From: Nocardia sp. CC227C
Lineage (GTDB): Bacteria > Actinomycetota > Actinomycetes > Mycobacteriales > Mycobacteriaceae
DNA length: 64,000 nt
Direction of reading: 5' to 3'
Assembly: GCF_030767025.1 (NCBI RefSeq)
Contig: NZ_JASITE010000008.1
Coordinates: 124,001 to 188,000 of the forward strand
Below, piece by piece: positions 1 through 8,998 of the stretch. Made by a program: the position numbers and the translations under genes. How positions within the stretch are numbered: position 1 is the first letter of the stretch; the number at the start of each line of letters is the position of its first letter. A model generated the notes under the pieces. That model had not been told where the DNA came from. It was given only the letters and a program-made list of their open reading frames with translations, and did no database searches.

Positions 1-397
1 GCAGCGGCTGATGCCCCTGTCCCTTCAGCCATTTGGCGAGCTTGCCCGCGAGGGTGGTCTTACCCGCGCCCTGGAGACCGGCCAGCATGATGACGGTCGG
101 CGGGTTCTTGGCGAACCGCAGCCGCCGGGTCTCGCCGCCGAGGATATTGACCAGTTCCTCGTTGACGATCTTGACGACCTGCTGGGCCGGGTTCAGCGCC
201 GCGGAGACCTCCGCGCCCTTGGCGCGCTCCTTGACCTTGGCGATGAAACCGCGCACCACGGGCAGCGCGACGTCGGCCTCGAGCAGCGCCAGCCGGATCT
301 CACGCGCGGTCGCGTCGATATCGGCCGGTGACAGTCGCCCTTTGCCACGAAGGTCCTTGAGGGCACCGGCCAACCGGTCGGACAGGGATTCGAACAC
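1..397 (-). CDS. ffh: Signal recognition particle protein Ffh, N-terminal part (gene runs off the left edge)
   Basis: The SRP GTPase binds 4.5S RNA and signal peptides and delivers ribosomes to FtsY at the membrane. The visible N-terminus reads MFESLSDRLAGALKDLRGKG, followed by the helical N domain and the start of the G domain with the P-loop GLQGAGKTT near residue 108. This matches the family start exactly. The start codon is GTG at 397. The remaining G and M domains lie beyond base 1. Its receptor gene ftsY is 5 kb away on the same strand, as in mycobacteria. Confidence 0.94.
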   Translation of the reverse strand, partial: MFESLSDRLAGALKDLRGKGRLSPADIDATAREIRLALLEADVALPVVRGFIAKVKERAKGAEVSAALNPAQQVVKIVNEELVNILGGETRRLRFAKNPPTVIMLAGLQGAGKTTLAGKLAKWLKGQGHQPL

Positions 398-463
398 CGA
401 TCGCGCTCCTGATCTCGAGGGACGTCACTCGGGTACCAGGGTAGTGGGACCGGCCGAGAAGAG

Positions 464-775
464 TTATTCCAGGTTGCGGCGCGCGGCCGTGGCGGGGCGG
501 CACAGGTCGTGGTTCTCCTGCACCACCATGCCCACCGCCTCGCGTGCGGTGAGGCCGAGTTCGAGCGCGAGCCCGTCCAGCAGCGCCCATTCGGCCTCGG
601 TGGGCGGGTGCGCGGTGACGGTGGAGGCGATGGTCATGGCGGTCACCGCCTGCTGTCCGGTGAGGGTGCGGCCGGGCAACCAGGAGACGACCCAGCGGTC
701 GCCGCCGACACAGCGCGCGATGTGCTGGGTCGAATCCGACGTCATCATCGACGCCGACACCACTTCAATTGCCAC
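464..775 (-). CDS. Small conserved hypothetical protein (103 aa)
   Basis: No function recognised. This is a soluble protein without membrane segments or signal peptide. The central part contains WLPGRTLTGQQAVTAMTIA and a helix with ELGLTAREAVGMV. I recall similar short proteins as common in Nocardia, usually in multiple copies, but could not check this. The GTG start at 775 is supported by a GGGGAG Shine-Dalgarno seven bases upstream. It lies between glnD and ffh on the same strand, with a 16-bp perfect hairpin between it and glnD, so it is probably transcribed on its own. Confidence 0.7.
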   Translation of the reverse strand: MAIEVVSASMMTSDSTQHIARCVGGDRWVVSWLPGRTLTGQQAVTAMTIASTVTAHPPTEAEWALLDGLALELGLTAREAVGMVVQENHDLCRPATAARRNLE

Positions 776-876
776 CGACTGCTCCCCTCATGCTCGCGAT
801 AGCTTTCTCTAGAGGGGGATATTAAAGCGCGGCACGGGGTACCCATACCTATTCCAGCAAATTGCACGCAACGATC

Positions 877-913
877 GGATTAACTGGCAAACGCGGGGTT
901 TGCCAGTTAATCC
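877..913 (-). terminator. Perfect 16-bp inverted repeat downstream of glnD
   Basis: GGATTAACTGGCAAAC is followed by five bases and its exact reverse complement. It lies just past the glnD stop and upstream of the 464-775 gene. It can fold as a terminator hairpin for glnD. There is no T-run, and the arms are unusually AT-rich for this genome, so a dimeric regulator operator for the downstream small gene is an alternative. Confidence 0.45.
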
Positions 914-930
914 AACTACACGGCGACTGA

Positions 931-3429
931 TCAGAAAACTCTGCCGGAACCTATTTCCGTGTCCGATTCGGGAGATTTCTTCGGTTGCTGCGGCGGCACC
1001 ACCGCGAGCAGCGCCGCCTCGATCTCCGCCCGCCGCTGCGGCGTATCCCCCGGGCCCAGATCCAGGCAGAACACGTCCACCACGGCCGCGCCGAGGGTCA
1101 CCGCCTTCGCCCAGAGCACATTAGCGCCCACCCGGGCCAGCCCGCCCGCCAAACGGCTGAGCAATCCGATTCTGTCCTCGGCACGCAATTCCAGCAGCAC
1201 CCGTCCCGGATCGGCCGTTTCGGACCAGATGATCCGCGGCGCCGCCTGCGCGTAGGGGCCGCGCCGCGTCCCGCCCGCATCGCGTTCCTTCCGCGCCAGC
1301 ACGCCCGAAAGATCCAAATCGCCGTTGCGGGCCCGGATCAATTCCTGGCGCAGCAGGCCGGGATCCGGCGGATCACCGAATCGCGGCGCCACCACGAAAG
1401 TGTCGATGGCCGACGCTCCGGCCCGGCCCAGCGAGGCCGACAGCACCCGCAGCGAATGCGCGGCCAGCACGCCCGCCGCGTCCGACAGCAAGCCGGGCGT
1501 GTCGGGGGCCACGACCGTGACCACGTGGGTGTAGCGCCCGTCCCCCGCCCGCAGGTCCACGTGCACCCCGCCCGCCTCGGCCCTGGCGACCAGCTCGGCC
1601 GGAATCGGATCCGGTTCCGGCAGGTCCTCCCCCGCCACGGACAGCCGGCAGCGGCGCACCAGCTCCGCGATGAGCGACGCCTTCCAATCGCTCCACACCC
1701 CCGGCCCGGTGGCCAGCGCGTCCGCCTCGGCGAGCGCGTGCAGCAGTTCCAGCAGCTGCGCGTCACCGTCGAGGGACTTCACCACCATGAGCACCGTGTC
1801 CGGATCGTCGAGATCGCGGCGGGTGGCGGTATCGGGCAGCAGCAGATGGTGGCGCACGATGGCCGACAACGTCCGCACATCCGAGGGCCACAGCCCCAGC
1901 CGCCGGCCGATCTGGGTGGCGAGTTCCGCGCCGACCACGCTGTGGTCCTCGGGACGGCCCTTGCCCAGATCATGCAGCAGCGCGCCGAGCAGCAGCAGGT
2001 CCGGGCGCGACACCCGCGTCGACAGCGCGCTGGCCCGCACCACCACCTCGACCAGGTGCCGGTCCACGGTCCAGGTGTGGATGGCGTCGCGCGGAGGCAG
2101 ATCCCGCACCACGCCCCATTCCGGAAACAGCCTGCCCCACAGGCCCGTTCGGTCCAGGGCTTCGATGGCGTCCACCGCGTTGCGGCCCGAGCCCAGCAGC
2201 ACCAGCAGGTCGTTGAGCGCTTCCTTGGGCCACGGTTCGCGCAGTTCCGGCGCGTCCTCGGACAACCGGTTGAGCGTGGTGGCCGACATGGGCAGTCCGG
2301 TCTGCGCGGCGGCCGCCGCCACCCGCAGGATCAGACCGGGATCGCGCTGCGGGCGGGCATCGCGGGCCAGCACCACCTCACCGGCGTGTTCGACCACCCC
2401 CTCATCGAGTGGTCGCCGTACCGGCATGCGGCGCAGGCGGGCGAGTCCGCGCCGCGGCAGGGCGTTCGCCGCGGTGCGCAATCCGACGTCGACGGAGTAG
2501 CTCACCGTCCGGGCCGCGTCCGACAGGGTGCGGGCCAGATCGAAACGGTCGCCGATGCGCAGCGCCGCGCCGATCTCGTCGGCGTCCTGGGCACGCAGTT
2601 GGTCGCGCCCGCGCCGGGCCACCCGGTGCAGTTCGGTGCGCACGTCCAGTAGCCGCCGATGCGCGAGTTCCAGGCCGCCGCCCGGCACATCCGGGCCGAG
2701 CCCCGGCATGGCGTCGGTCAGCTGTGCGATGGACAGCGCGTCGAGCAGCTGGATGTCGCGCAGCCCGCCGCGTCCGTTCTTGAGATCGGGTTCGGCCCGG
2801 TGGGCGATCTCCCCACTGCGGCGCCAACGGGTTTCGGCCTGCTCGAGCAGCCCTTCGAAGCGGGAGCGGATACCGGTGCGCCAGTCCCGGCGCACTCCGC
2901 TGACGAGCAGATCGCTCAGCGTCTCGTCGCCGACGATATGCCGCGCTTCCAGCATGCCGAGCGCGGCGGTGAGATCGTCGGCGGCCACGCGCAGCGCCTG
3001 CGGGACGGTGCGCACGCTGTGGTCGAGCTTGATGTGGGCGTCCCACAGCGGGTACCAGAGCTGATCGGCCACCTCGGCGACCCGCCGCGGGTCGACGTCG
3101 TCGTAGAGCAGCACCAGATCCAGATCCGAGTACGGCAGCATCTCGCGGCGGCCCAGACCGCCCACCGCCACCACCGCCAGGCCGCTGTCGGGCGTGATGC
3201 CGACCTCGGACCCCTTGGTGGTCAACCACAATTCGAACAGATCGACCAGTGCCTGGCGCAGCGACTCGGAATCCAGGCGCGGGGTGCGCGCACCGCCGCC
3301 CGCATTCCTGCCCGCCTCACCGAGCAGTTGATCGCGGGCGCGGACCAGATCCGACGCACCGTTGCCGACAACACCGCCTGCGACCTGCTCGTTTCGCGCT
3401 CGCTCGAAACCCACGACCACACCACCCAT
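931..3429 (-). CDS. glnD: [Protein-PII] uridylyltransferase / uridylyl-removing enzyme
   Basis: Bifunctional nucleotidyltransferase that modifies and demodifies the PII protein according to glutamine level; mycobacterial and corynebacterial homologues adenylylate it. The 832-aa protein has the expected order: nucleotidyltransferase domain with GGLGRREMLPYSDLDLVLL near residue 95, an HD domain with LLHDLGKGRPEDHS near residue 475, and two C-terminal ACT domains (VTVVAPDTPGLLSDAAG and ELRAEDRIGLLSRLAGG). It follows amtB and glnK on the same strand, the usual nitrogen-control operon. A hairpin after glnK suggests partly separate transcription. The ATG at 3429 is the longest start; one of the internal GTG codons shortly after is possible. 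Confidence 0.95.
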   Translation of the reverse strand: MGGVVVGFERARNEQVAGGVVGNGASDLVRARDQLLGEAGRNAGGGARTPRLDSESLRQALVDLFELWLTTKGSEVGITPDSGLAVVAVGGLGRREMLPYSDLDLVLLYDDVDPRRVAEVADQLWYPLWDAHIKLDHSVRTVPQALRVAADDLTAALGMLEARHIVGDETLSDLLVSGVRRDWRTGIRSRFEGLLEQAETRWRRSGEIAHRAEPDLKNGRGGLRDIQLLDALSIAQLTDAMPGLGPDVPGGGLELAHRRLLDVRTELHRVARRGRDQLRAQDADEIGAALRIGDRFDLARTLSDAARTVSYSVDVGLRTAANALPRRGLARLRRMPVRRPLDEGVVEHAGEVVLARDARPQRDPGLILRVAAAAAQTGLPMSATTLNRLSEDAPELREPWPKEALNDLLVLLGSGRNAVDAIEALDRTGLWGRLFPEWGVVRDLPPRDAIHTWTVDRHLVEVVVRASALSTRVSRPDLLLLGALLHDLGKGRPEDHSVVGAELATQIGRRLGLWPSDVRTLSAIVRHHLLLPDTATRRDLDDPDTVLMVVKSLDGDAQLLELLHALAEADALATGPGVWSDWKASLIAELVRRCRLSVAGEDLPEPDPIPAELVARAEAGGVHVDLRAGDGRYTHVVTVVAPDTPGLLSDAAGVLAAHSLRVLSASLGRAGASAIDTFVVAPRFGDPPDPGLLRQELIRARNGDLDLSGVLARKERDAGGTRRGPYAQAAPRIIWSETADPGRVLLELRAEDRIGLLSRLAGGLARVGANVLWAKAVTLGAAVVDVFCLDLGPGDTPQRRAEIEAALLAVVPPQQPKKSPESDTEIGSGRVF

Positions 3430-3499
3430 CTCAGTTGTCCTGCCGCCGCGCGGCGGCGCACCGACCTCTCATGACGTCGCGCCGACCCGTCACATGAGT

Positions 3500-3538
3500 G
3501 CGGCCCCGTTCCCACCGGTCCGGCGGGAGCGGGGCCGC
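3500..3538 (-). terminator. Hairpin terminator between glnK and glnD
   Basis: GCGGCCCCG pairs with CGGGGCCGC across a 21-base interior that is itself partly complementary. It lies just after the glnK stop. Read-through into glnD is likely, because the order amtB-glnK-glnD is normally co-transcribed. Confidence 0.5.
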
Positions 3539-3556
3539 CGCTCGAGCGCTGTCCGC

Positions 3557-3895
3557 TTACAACGCGTCGGTCCCTCGCTCGCCGGTGCGAACCCGGATGA
3601 CCGACTCGACCGGGGTCACCCAGACCTTGCCGTCACCGATCTTGCCGGTGCGCGCGGCCTCCACGATGACCTCGACGACCTTCTCCACGGAGGCGTCGTC
3701 CGCGACCACCTCGACCCGAACCTTCGGGACGAAATCCACGGAGTACTCCGCACCGCGGTAGACCTCGGTGTGGCCCTTCTGCCGCCCGTAACCCTGCACC
3801 TCGCTGACGGTCATGCCCAGCACGCCGGCCTGCTCGAGTCCGGACTTGACGTCCTCGAGGGTGAACGGTTTGACGATTGCGGTGATCAGTTTCAT
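3557..3895 (-). CDS. glnK: Nitrogen regulatory protein PII
   Basis: Trimeric signal protein that senses 2-oxoglutarate and ATP/ADP and controls AmtB and nitrogen regulators. At 112 aa it has the standard family length. It starts MKLITAIVKPFTLEDVKSGL and carries the T-loop YRGAEYSVDFVPK with the modifiable tyrosine at position 51, and the B-loop TGKIGDGKVWV. It starts 3 bases after the amtB stop, so the two are co-transcribed. Linkage to amtB supports the name glnK over glnB, which mycobacterial annotations use. Confidence 0.96.
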   Translation of the reverse strand: MKLITAIVKPFTLEDVKSGLEQAGVLGMTVSEVQGYGRQKGHTEVYRGAEYSVDFVPKVRVEVVADDASVEKVVEVIVEAARTGKIGDGKVWVTPVESVIRVRTGERGTDAL

Positions 3896-3898
3896 GCG

Positions 3899-5215
3899 TC
3901 ATGCCTCCTTGACGGCGGTGGTACGTGTCGTCCCACCCACAGCAGCGAAATCGTATGCCGTTTCCGCGTGCTCCGACTCGTCCATGCCCGTGGACTCGGC
4001 TTCCGCGTCGGCCCGCAGGCCGATGGTGGCCTTGATCGCGAAGGCGATGACGGCGGCGACCACGAAGGAGTAGGCCAGCACCGCGAGCGCACCTACGATC
4101 TGCCGCCACAGCTGGTCGACACCACCACCGTAGAACAGGCCGTCGACCGCGGTGGGCGCATCGGCGGTGCCGACGAAGCCGACCAGCACGGTGCCGATCA
4201 CGCCGCCGACCAGGTGGATGCCCACCACATCGAGGGAATCGTCGTAGCCGAACTTGAACTTGAGGCTGACGGCCAGCGCGCAGATCGCGCCCGCCACCAC
4301 GCCGACCACCAGCGCGCCCACGATGTTCACCGAGGCACAGGCCGGGGTGATGGCCACCAGGCCCGCGACGATGCCCGACGCCGCGCCCAGCGAGGTGGGC
4401 TTGCCGTCGCGGATCTTCTCCACCAGCAACCACGCCAGCATGGCCGCGGCGGTGGCGACGACCGTGGTGACGAAGGTGGCACCGGCGACGCCGTTGGCAC
4501 CGACCGCCGAACCGGCGTTGAAGCCGAACCAGCCGAACCACAGCAGACCGGCGCCGAGCATGACGAAGGGCAGGTTGTGCGGGCGGAACGGCGTCTGCGG
4601 CCAGCCCTTGCGCTTGCCGATGACGATCGCCAGCGCCAGCGCCGCCGCGCCGGAGTTGATGTGCACGGCGGTACCGCCGGCGAAGTCGATGGCCTTGACC
4701 TGCTCCATGATCCAGCCGCCACCCCAGACCCAGTGCGCGACCGGGAAGTAGACGACGGTCGCCCAGATCGCGGCGAACAGGAGCCACGCGCCGAACTTGA
4801 GCCGGTCGGCGACCGCACCCGAGATCAGGGCCACGGTGATGATCGCGAACATCAGCTGGAACGCCACGAATACGGTCGCGGGCACCGTGCCGACCAACGG
4901 CACACCGGCGGATTCGTCGCCGAAGCCGGACATCAGGGTCCGTAGGCCGAAGTATTCGCTGGGATCGCCGAGCAGGCCGCCCTTGTCCGTTCCGAATGCG
5001 GTCGAGTAGCCGTACAGCACCCATAGCACCGTGACGATGCCCATGGCGCTGATACTCATCATGATCATGTTGAGCACATTCTTGCTACGGACCATGCCGC
5101 CGTAGAAGAACGCGAGCCCGGGGGTCATCAACAGCACGAGAGCCGCGCTTGTCAGCATCCAGGCCGTGTCACCTGTGTCGAGCTCGCCGCTCGCCAGGAT
5201 TACGGGATCCACCAC
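3899..5215 (-). CDS. amtB: Ammonium transporter
   Basis: Trimeric inner-membrane ammonia/ammonium channel, 438 aa with about eleven membrane helices. Family motifs are visible: FFYGGMVRSKNVLNMIMMS near residue 37, the signature around AGGTAVHINSGAAALALA near residue 180, and GYDDSLDVVGIHLVGG near residue 318 with the pore histidines. Start is GTG at 5215, five bases after an AGGAGG sequence. It is followed immediately by glnK, whose product plugs the channel when ammonium is plentiful. The roughly 35-residue C-terminal cytoplasmic tail ends in GGTTRTTAVKEA. Confidence 0.96.
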   Translation of the reverse strand: MVDPVILASGELDTGDTAWMLTSAALVLLMTPGLAFFYGGMVRSKNVLNMIMMSISAMGIVTVLWVLYGYSTAFGTDKGGLLGDPSEYFGLRTLMSGFGDESAGVPLVGTVPATVFVAFQLMFAIITVALISGAVADRLKFGAWLLFAAIWATVVYFPVAHWVWGGGWIMEQVKAIDFAGGTAVHINSGAAALALAIVIGKRKGWPQTPFRPHNLPFVMLGAGLLWFGWFGFNAGSAVGANGVAGATFVTTVVATAAAMLAWLLVEKIRDGKPTSLGAASGIVAGLVAITPACASVNIVGALVVGVVAGAICALAVSLKFKFGYDDSLDVVGIHLVGGVIGTVLVGFVGTADAPTAVDGLFYGGGVDQLWRQIVGALAVLAYSFVVAAVIAFAIKATIGLRADAEAESTGMDESEHAETAYDFAAVGGTTRTTAVKEA

Positions 5216-5350
5216 CTTGTCCTCCTCATCTCGGGCCTCGTCGGTGTACTGCTGACGAAGCCTGCATCGAGGGTCCTCAGTCGGTGTTTCATCCGTGATC
5301 CTTCGGCGTTTCGCCTAGGTGAACGGATGAGAGGACACTGTTGCCAGCGT

Positions 5351-5375
5351 GTTTCGCGATCCGCACGGCTGTTAC
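5351..5375 (-). promoter_or_regulatory. Possible GlnR-type half-sites upstream of amtB
   Basis: Read on the minus strand, GTAAC (5375-5371) and GAAAC (5355-5351) lie in the amtB upstream region, each matching one half of the actinobacterial GlnR box (GTnAC-n6-GAAAC). Their spacing is wider than the canonical six bases, so this is a weak candidate. The rest of the 215-bp gap between ftsY and amtB shows no other feature. Confidence 0.25.
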
Positions 5376-5430
5376 GAACACATTGTGAGGATGATGTTGG
5401 TTCCCGGAATCCGGCCAGGTCGGGGCGGGT

Positions 5431-7023
5431 TTATCCGAGCAGGGCGTCGACGAAGGCCCCGGGCTCGAACGGAGCGAGATCATCGGCCCCCTCGCCCAAA
5501 CCAACCAGTTTCACCGGCACGCCCAGTTCGTGCTGCACCTGGAAGACGATGCCGCCCTTGGCGGTGCCGTCCAGCTTGGTGAGCACCACCCCGGTGATAT
5601 CGACGACCTCGCGGAAGACCCGCGCCTGGGTCAGCCCGTTCTGGCCGACCGTGGCGTCGAGCACCAGCAGCACCTCGTCGACCGGTGCCTTCTTCTCGAC
5701 GACGCGCTTGACCTTGCCCAGTTCGTCCATCAGACCGGTCTTGGTGTGCAGGCGGCCCGCGGTGTCGACCAGCACGGCGTCCACACCGCCCGCGATACCG
5801 GCGCTCACGGCGTCGAAGGCGACGGCGGCGGGGTCCGCGCCCTCCTTGCCGCGCACGGTCTCCGCGCCGACCCGCTCGCCCCAGGTCTGGAGCTGGTCGG
5901 CGGCGGCGGCGCGGAAGGTGTCGGCCGCGCCCAGCAGGACCCGACGACCGTCGGCGACCAGCACCCGCGCCAGTTTGCCGGTGGTGGTGGTCTTCCCGGT
6001 GCCGTTCACTCCGACGACCAGCAGCACCGACGGATGGTCGGCGTGCGGCAGGGCGCGGATGGACCGGTCCAGTTCCGGGCGCAGGGCCTCGACGAGGACA
6101 TCGCGCAGCACGGCGCGGGCCTGCTCGGTGGTGCGGACGCTGCGGGCGGCCATCTCCTCGCGCAGCCGCTCCACCACCGCGACGGTGGAGGCGGTGCCCA
6201 GATCGGCCATCACCAGGGTGTCCTCGATCTCCTCCCAGGAGTCCTCGTCGAGGTCGCCGCCGCCGAGCAGCCCGAGTAGGGACTTGCCCATGGCGTTCTG
6301 CGAGCGGGACAGGCGGCCGCGCAGCCGGGTCAGGCGGCCCGCGGTGGGCTCGATCTCGGGGACTACCTGGGCCTCGGCCACGGTGGGCGCGGCGTCGGGG
6401 ATGTCCACCGGGACCGGGGCGGTCTGCACCGGGGCCTCGGGAATCGGGGTGGCCGTCGGGGTCTCGACGGCCGGGGTCTCGACGGGCGGAGCCGCGGCGT
6501 CCGACTCGACAGCGTCCCGCTCAGGTGTGACAGCCCGCTCGGGTGCGACAGTCTCGGTTGCGGTGGCGCTCTCGGGCGTGTCGGTCGGCGCCGCCGCCGC
6601 GGATTCGGTCTCGACCGAAGCGTCCGGTTCGGCGGGCGGGGCCTGCGGCCCCTGTTCCGGCTCCGGCAGGCGCACATCGGTGATGCCGCGCCGGGTGGCG
6701 TCGCGGGGAACCGCCGCATCGTCGCCGACGTGCGGCTGGCCCTCGTCATCGGTGCGCTCGACCGGCGGCGTCGGTGGTGACACCGGTTCGCGGTGGACCG
6801 GTTCCGGGGTGGGTTTCGGCAGGGTGGAGGTGCCGCCCCCCTGGCTGAAGCTGAAGCCGCCCGATGCCGTGTAACCGCCCGACTTGTCCGTGACCTCCTT
6901 GGTCTCGGTGGTGTCGGGCGTCAGTGAGATACGCCGGCGCTTGTACAGCACGAAACCGGCGACGAAGGCCACCAGCAGCACCGCGGCGATTGCGGCAATC
7001 AGAATCCAGGCGTCTGCAGTCAC
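5431..7023 (-). CDS. ftsY: Signal recognition particle receptor FtsY
   Basis: Membrane-associated GTPase that docks the SRP-ribosome complex to the Sec translocon. The 530-aa protein has an N-terminal membrane anchor (about residues 7-28, ending LYKRRR). A 190-residue acidic and proline/alanine-rich linker follows, then the NG domain with P-loop VVGVNGTGKTTTTGKLA near residue 339, DTAGRLHTKTGLM near residue 421 and TKLDGTAKGG near residue 486. The GTG start at 7023 follows AAGGATGGGGAC. The anchor plus long linker is typical of actinobacterial FtsY. It sits between amtB and the smc region, as in mycobacteria, though with extra genes inserted on the smc side. Confidence 0.95.
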   Translation of the reverse strand: MTADAWILIAAIAAVLLVAFVAGFVLYKRRRISLTPDTTETKEVTDKSGGYTASGGFSFSQGGGTSTLPKPTPEPVHREPVSPPTPPVERTDDEGQPHVGDDAAVPRDATRRGITDVRLPEPEQGPQAPPAEPDASVETESAAAAPTDTPESATATETVAPERAVTPERDAVESDAAAPPVETPAVETPTATPIPEAPVQTAPVPVDIPDAAPTVAEAQVVPEIEPTAGRLTRLRGRLSRSQNAMGKSLLGLLGGGDLDEDSWEEIEDTLVMADLGTASTVAVVERLREEMAARSVRTTEQARAVLRDVLVEALRPELDRSIRALPHADHPSVLLVVGVNGTGKTTTTGKLARVLVADGRRVLLGAADTFRAAAADQLQTWGERVGAETVRGKEGADPAAVAFDAVSAGIAGGVDAVLVDTAGRLHTKTGLMDELGKVKRVVEKKAPVDEVLLVLDATVGQNGLTQARVFREVVDITGVVLTKLDGTAKGGIVFQVQHELGVPVKLVGLGEGADDLAPFEPGAFVDALLG

Positions 7024-7272
7024 GTCCCCATCCTTTCAGAGCGTTCGCCGCCGTCCGATTCGCCCACCTGTCCGCCGACCGGCCCGAAAGCCCCGCCGAA
7101 ACCCCCGATCCGGGCGGCAGCGTGTCCAATAACACACGGGTCGGGCCGGGCAGCGGAGGACACGCCGGGACGGGTGTGGACGGAGGCTCCATCTACCGAC
7201 CGGTTTGGACGACAACGTGCCGAGCCCGCGAAGCAGCGGCGAATCCGACACCAAGACAATAGGATCGGCCAC

Positions 7273-7662
7273 GTGACCGATCGAAATGTGCTTGGGGGAC
7301 CGCTGGAGGAGTGTGGCACCGATCCTCTCACCGGCTTCTACCGGGACGGCTGCTGTAGCACCGGCCCCGAGGATCTGGGCAGTCATACGGTGTGCACCGT
7401 CGTGACCGCCGAATTCCTGGACCACCAGAAGTCGATCGGCAACGACCTGCTGACCCCGCGTCCCGAGAACAACTTTCCCGGCCTGCAACCCGGCGACCGC
7501 TGGTGCGTGGTGGCCGTCCGCTGGCTGCACGCCCACGAGGACGGCGTCGCCGCCCCCGTGATCCTGGCCGCCACCCACGAGAACGCCCTGGAGGTGGTCC
7601 CCATGGACACCCTGCGCAAATACGCCGTCGACGTCCCCGACGACGTCAGCGATCTGCTCTGA
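7273..7662 (+). CDS. DUF2237 family protein
   Basis: A 129-aa soluble protein of unknown function. It starts VTDRNVLGGPLEECGTDPLT and contains the conserved cysteine pair in FYRDGCCST and the block NDLLTPRPENNFPGLQPGDRWC, both characteristic of DUF2237. The GTG at 7273 was preferred to upstream in-frame starts because the family begins at N-V-L-G-x-P-L. It converges with the monooxygenase gene, and the two reading frames overlap tail-to-tail by 17 bp. Confidence 0.85.
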   Translation: MTDRNVLGGPLEECGTDPLTGFYRDGCCSTGPEDLGSHTVCTVVTAEFLDHQKSIGNDLLTPRPENNFPGLQPGDRWCVVAVRWLHAHEDGVAAPVILAATHENALEVVPMDTLRKYAVDVPDDVSDLL

Positions 7663-8767
7663 ACCGCCCCACGGTGCGGACGGCGGTGTCACGAAGCAGG
7701 ATTCCGGGACGGGAGGCGGGGACGAGCAGGGCGGCGGCGAGACGGAGCCCGCGCTGTTCGCCGCCGGTGACGGCGCGATGCCGGTGCTCGTAGCGCGACA
7801 GTGCCGCCCGGGGCAGTTCGGGCGTGCGGGCCAGCTCCTCGGCGAGGGTGCGCGCGCCCACGATGGCCGCACTGGAGCCGTTGCCGAACAGTGAGACACA
7901 GGAGGCGGCATCGCCGAGCAGCGAGACCCGCCCATGCGACCAACTCGGCAGCCGCACCTGGCCGACCGAATCGAAGTAGAGATCCTCGGCGGTGCGCACC
8001 TGATCGAGCAGATCGGCGAAGATGCCGGTGCGGTGGGTGAATTCGCCGATGAGGATGCGCCGGTGCGCCGCGGTCTCGCGATAGTCCAGCCCCGGGATCT
8101 CCCCGCGTCGGAACATGAACGCCGCCAAGGGCCGTCCACCCGCCGGATGTACGGAGACCGACCGGCCGGGCGTGTTGTACATGAGCACTTCGCGATCGTC
8201 GCCGACCAGGCGCTGCACCGGCAGGGTGGCGATATAGATCCCCCTGTGCCGCAAGAAGTTCCGTTCCGGGCCGAAGACCAGCCGCCGCACCGTGGAGTGC
8301 AGGCCGTCCGCGCCGACGACATAGTCGAAACGCTCCGGCGGGGCCTGCTCGAAGGTCACGCGCACCCCCGAGACATCCTGGACCAGCCCGGCAACGGTGT
8401 CGCCCCAGCGGATTTCGGCCCGGTCGCCCGCCGCCCCGAGCAGGATGCCCGCCAGATCGGCTCGCGCCACCTCGATTTCGTCATCGCGCTCCCCGAATGC
8501 CGACATGCGCACCGTGGCTCGCCGCCGCCCGCTGCCGTCCACGAAGGTGATCCGCTCGACATGGGTCGCCCCCGCCCGCAACTCGGGCATGATGCCCATC
8601 TCGGTGACCACCTCCACGGCGGCCCCGCGCACATCCACCGGGCTGCCGCTGGTCCGCCGCTGCGCCGCCCGCTCGACCACGGTCACCGCGAAGCCGTACT
8701 TGCCGAGCCAGTAGGCCAGCGTCGACCCCGCGATACCGGCACCGGAGATCAGCACTTTGGCGCTCAT
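7646..8767 (-). CDS. FAD-dependent monooxygenase (PHBH/TetX-like)
   Basis: Probable aromatic or polyketide hydroxylase, 373 aa. The N-terminal dinucleotide-binding motif VLISGAGIAGSTLAYWLGKYG is followed by the fold-typical VVGADGLHSTVRR near residue 157 and the second FAD motif RVSLLGDAASCVSLFGNGSS near residue 280, where the family has GDAA. The ATG at 8767 was chosen because it places the Rossmann motif at residue 4. Upstream in-frame codons add only low-complexity residues. The substrate cannot be told from sequence. It overlaps the end of the DUF2237 gene. Confidence 0.88.
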   Translation of the reverse strand: MSAKVLISGAGIAGSTLAYWLGKYGFAVTVVERAAQRRTSGSPVDVRGAAVEVVTEMGIMPELRAGATHVERITFVDGSGRRRATVRMSAFGERDDEIEVARADLAGILLGAAGDRAEIRWGDTVAGLVQDVSGVRVTFEQAPPERFDYVVGADGLHSTVRRLVFGPERNFLRHRGIYIATLPVQRLVGDDREVLMYNTPGRSVSVHPAGGRPLAAFMFRRGEIPGLDYRETAAHRRILIGEFTHRTGIFADLLDQVRTAEDLYFDSVGQVRLPSWSHGRVSLLGDAASCVSLFGNGSSAAIVGARTLAEELARTPELPRAALSRYEHRHRAVTGGEQRGLRLAAALLVPASRPGILLRDTAVRTVGRFRADR

Positions 8768-8948
8768 GACATCCACCTCACCCGCGTCGGGGCGGCCCCG
8801 CCTGACCCGCCCCCTACGAGCATGCGACGAAAGTCCGCTCGGCGCATGAACTTCGGCGATCACGGATGTCTGTCGGTGCCCCGTGCGATGATGCGCACAC
8901 AGGCGATCGATCCGGGACAGGCCGGTGCCCCTCGTCCCGCACACGCGG

Positions 8949-8976
8949 CGATGCCGCCCGGGCCCGGGCGGCATCG
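8949..8976 (-). terminator. Perfect 14-bp palindromic hairpin
   Basis: A perfect 28-bp palindrome of G+C-rich sequence (arms beginning CGATGCCGCCCGGG) lies about 20 bases past the stop of the 8999-9412 gene. It is most simply a terminator for that minus-strand gene. Confidence 0.6.
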
Positions 8977-8998
8977 CTTCTTCGCGTCGCGGTCGGGT

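Noticed and set aside
3362..4945. 527-codon open frame on the plus strand
   Set aside because: Antisense to glnK and amtB; the composition is that of a shadow frame.
7024..7272. Possible gene or RNA between ftsY and the DUF2237 gene
   Set aside because: Frames here are arginine-rich shadows, and no stable long stem or promoter stands out; treated as the divergent promoter region.
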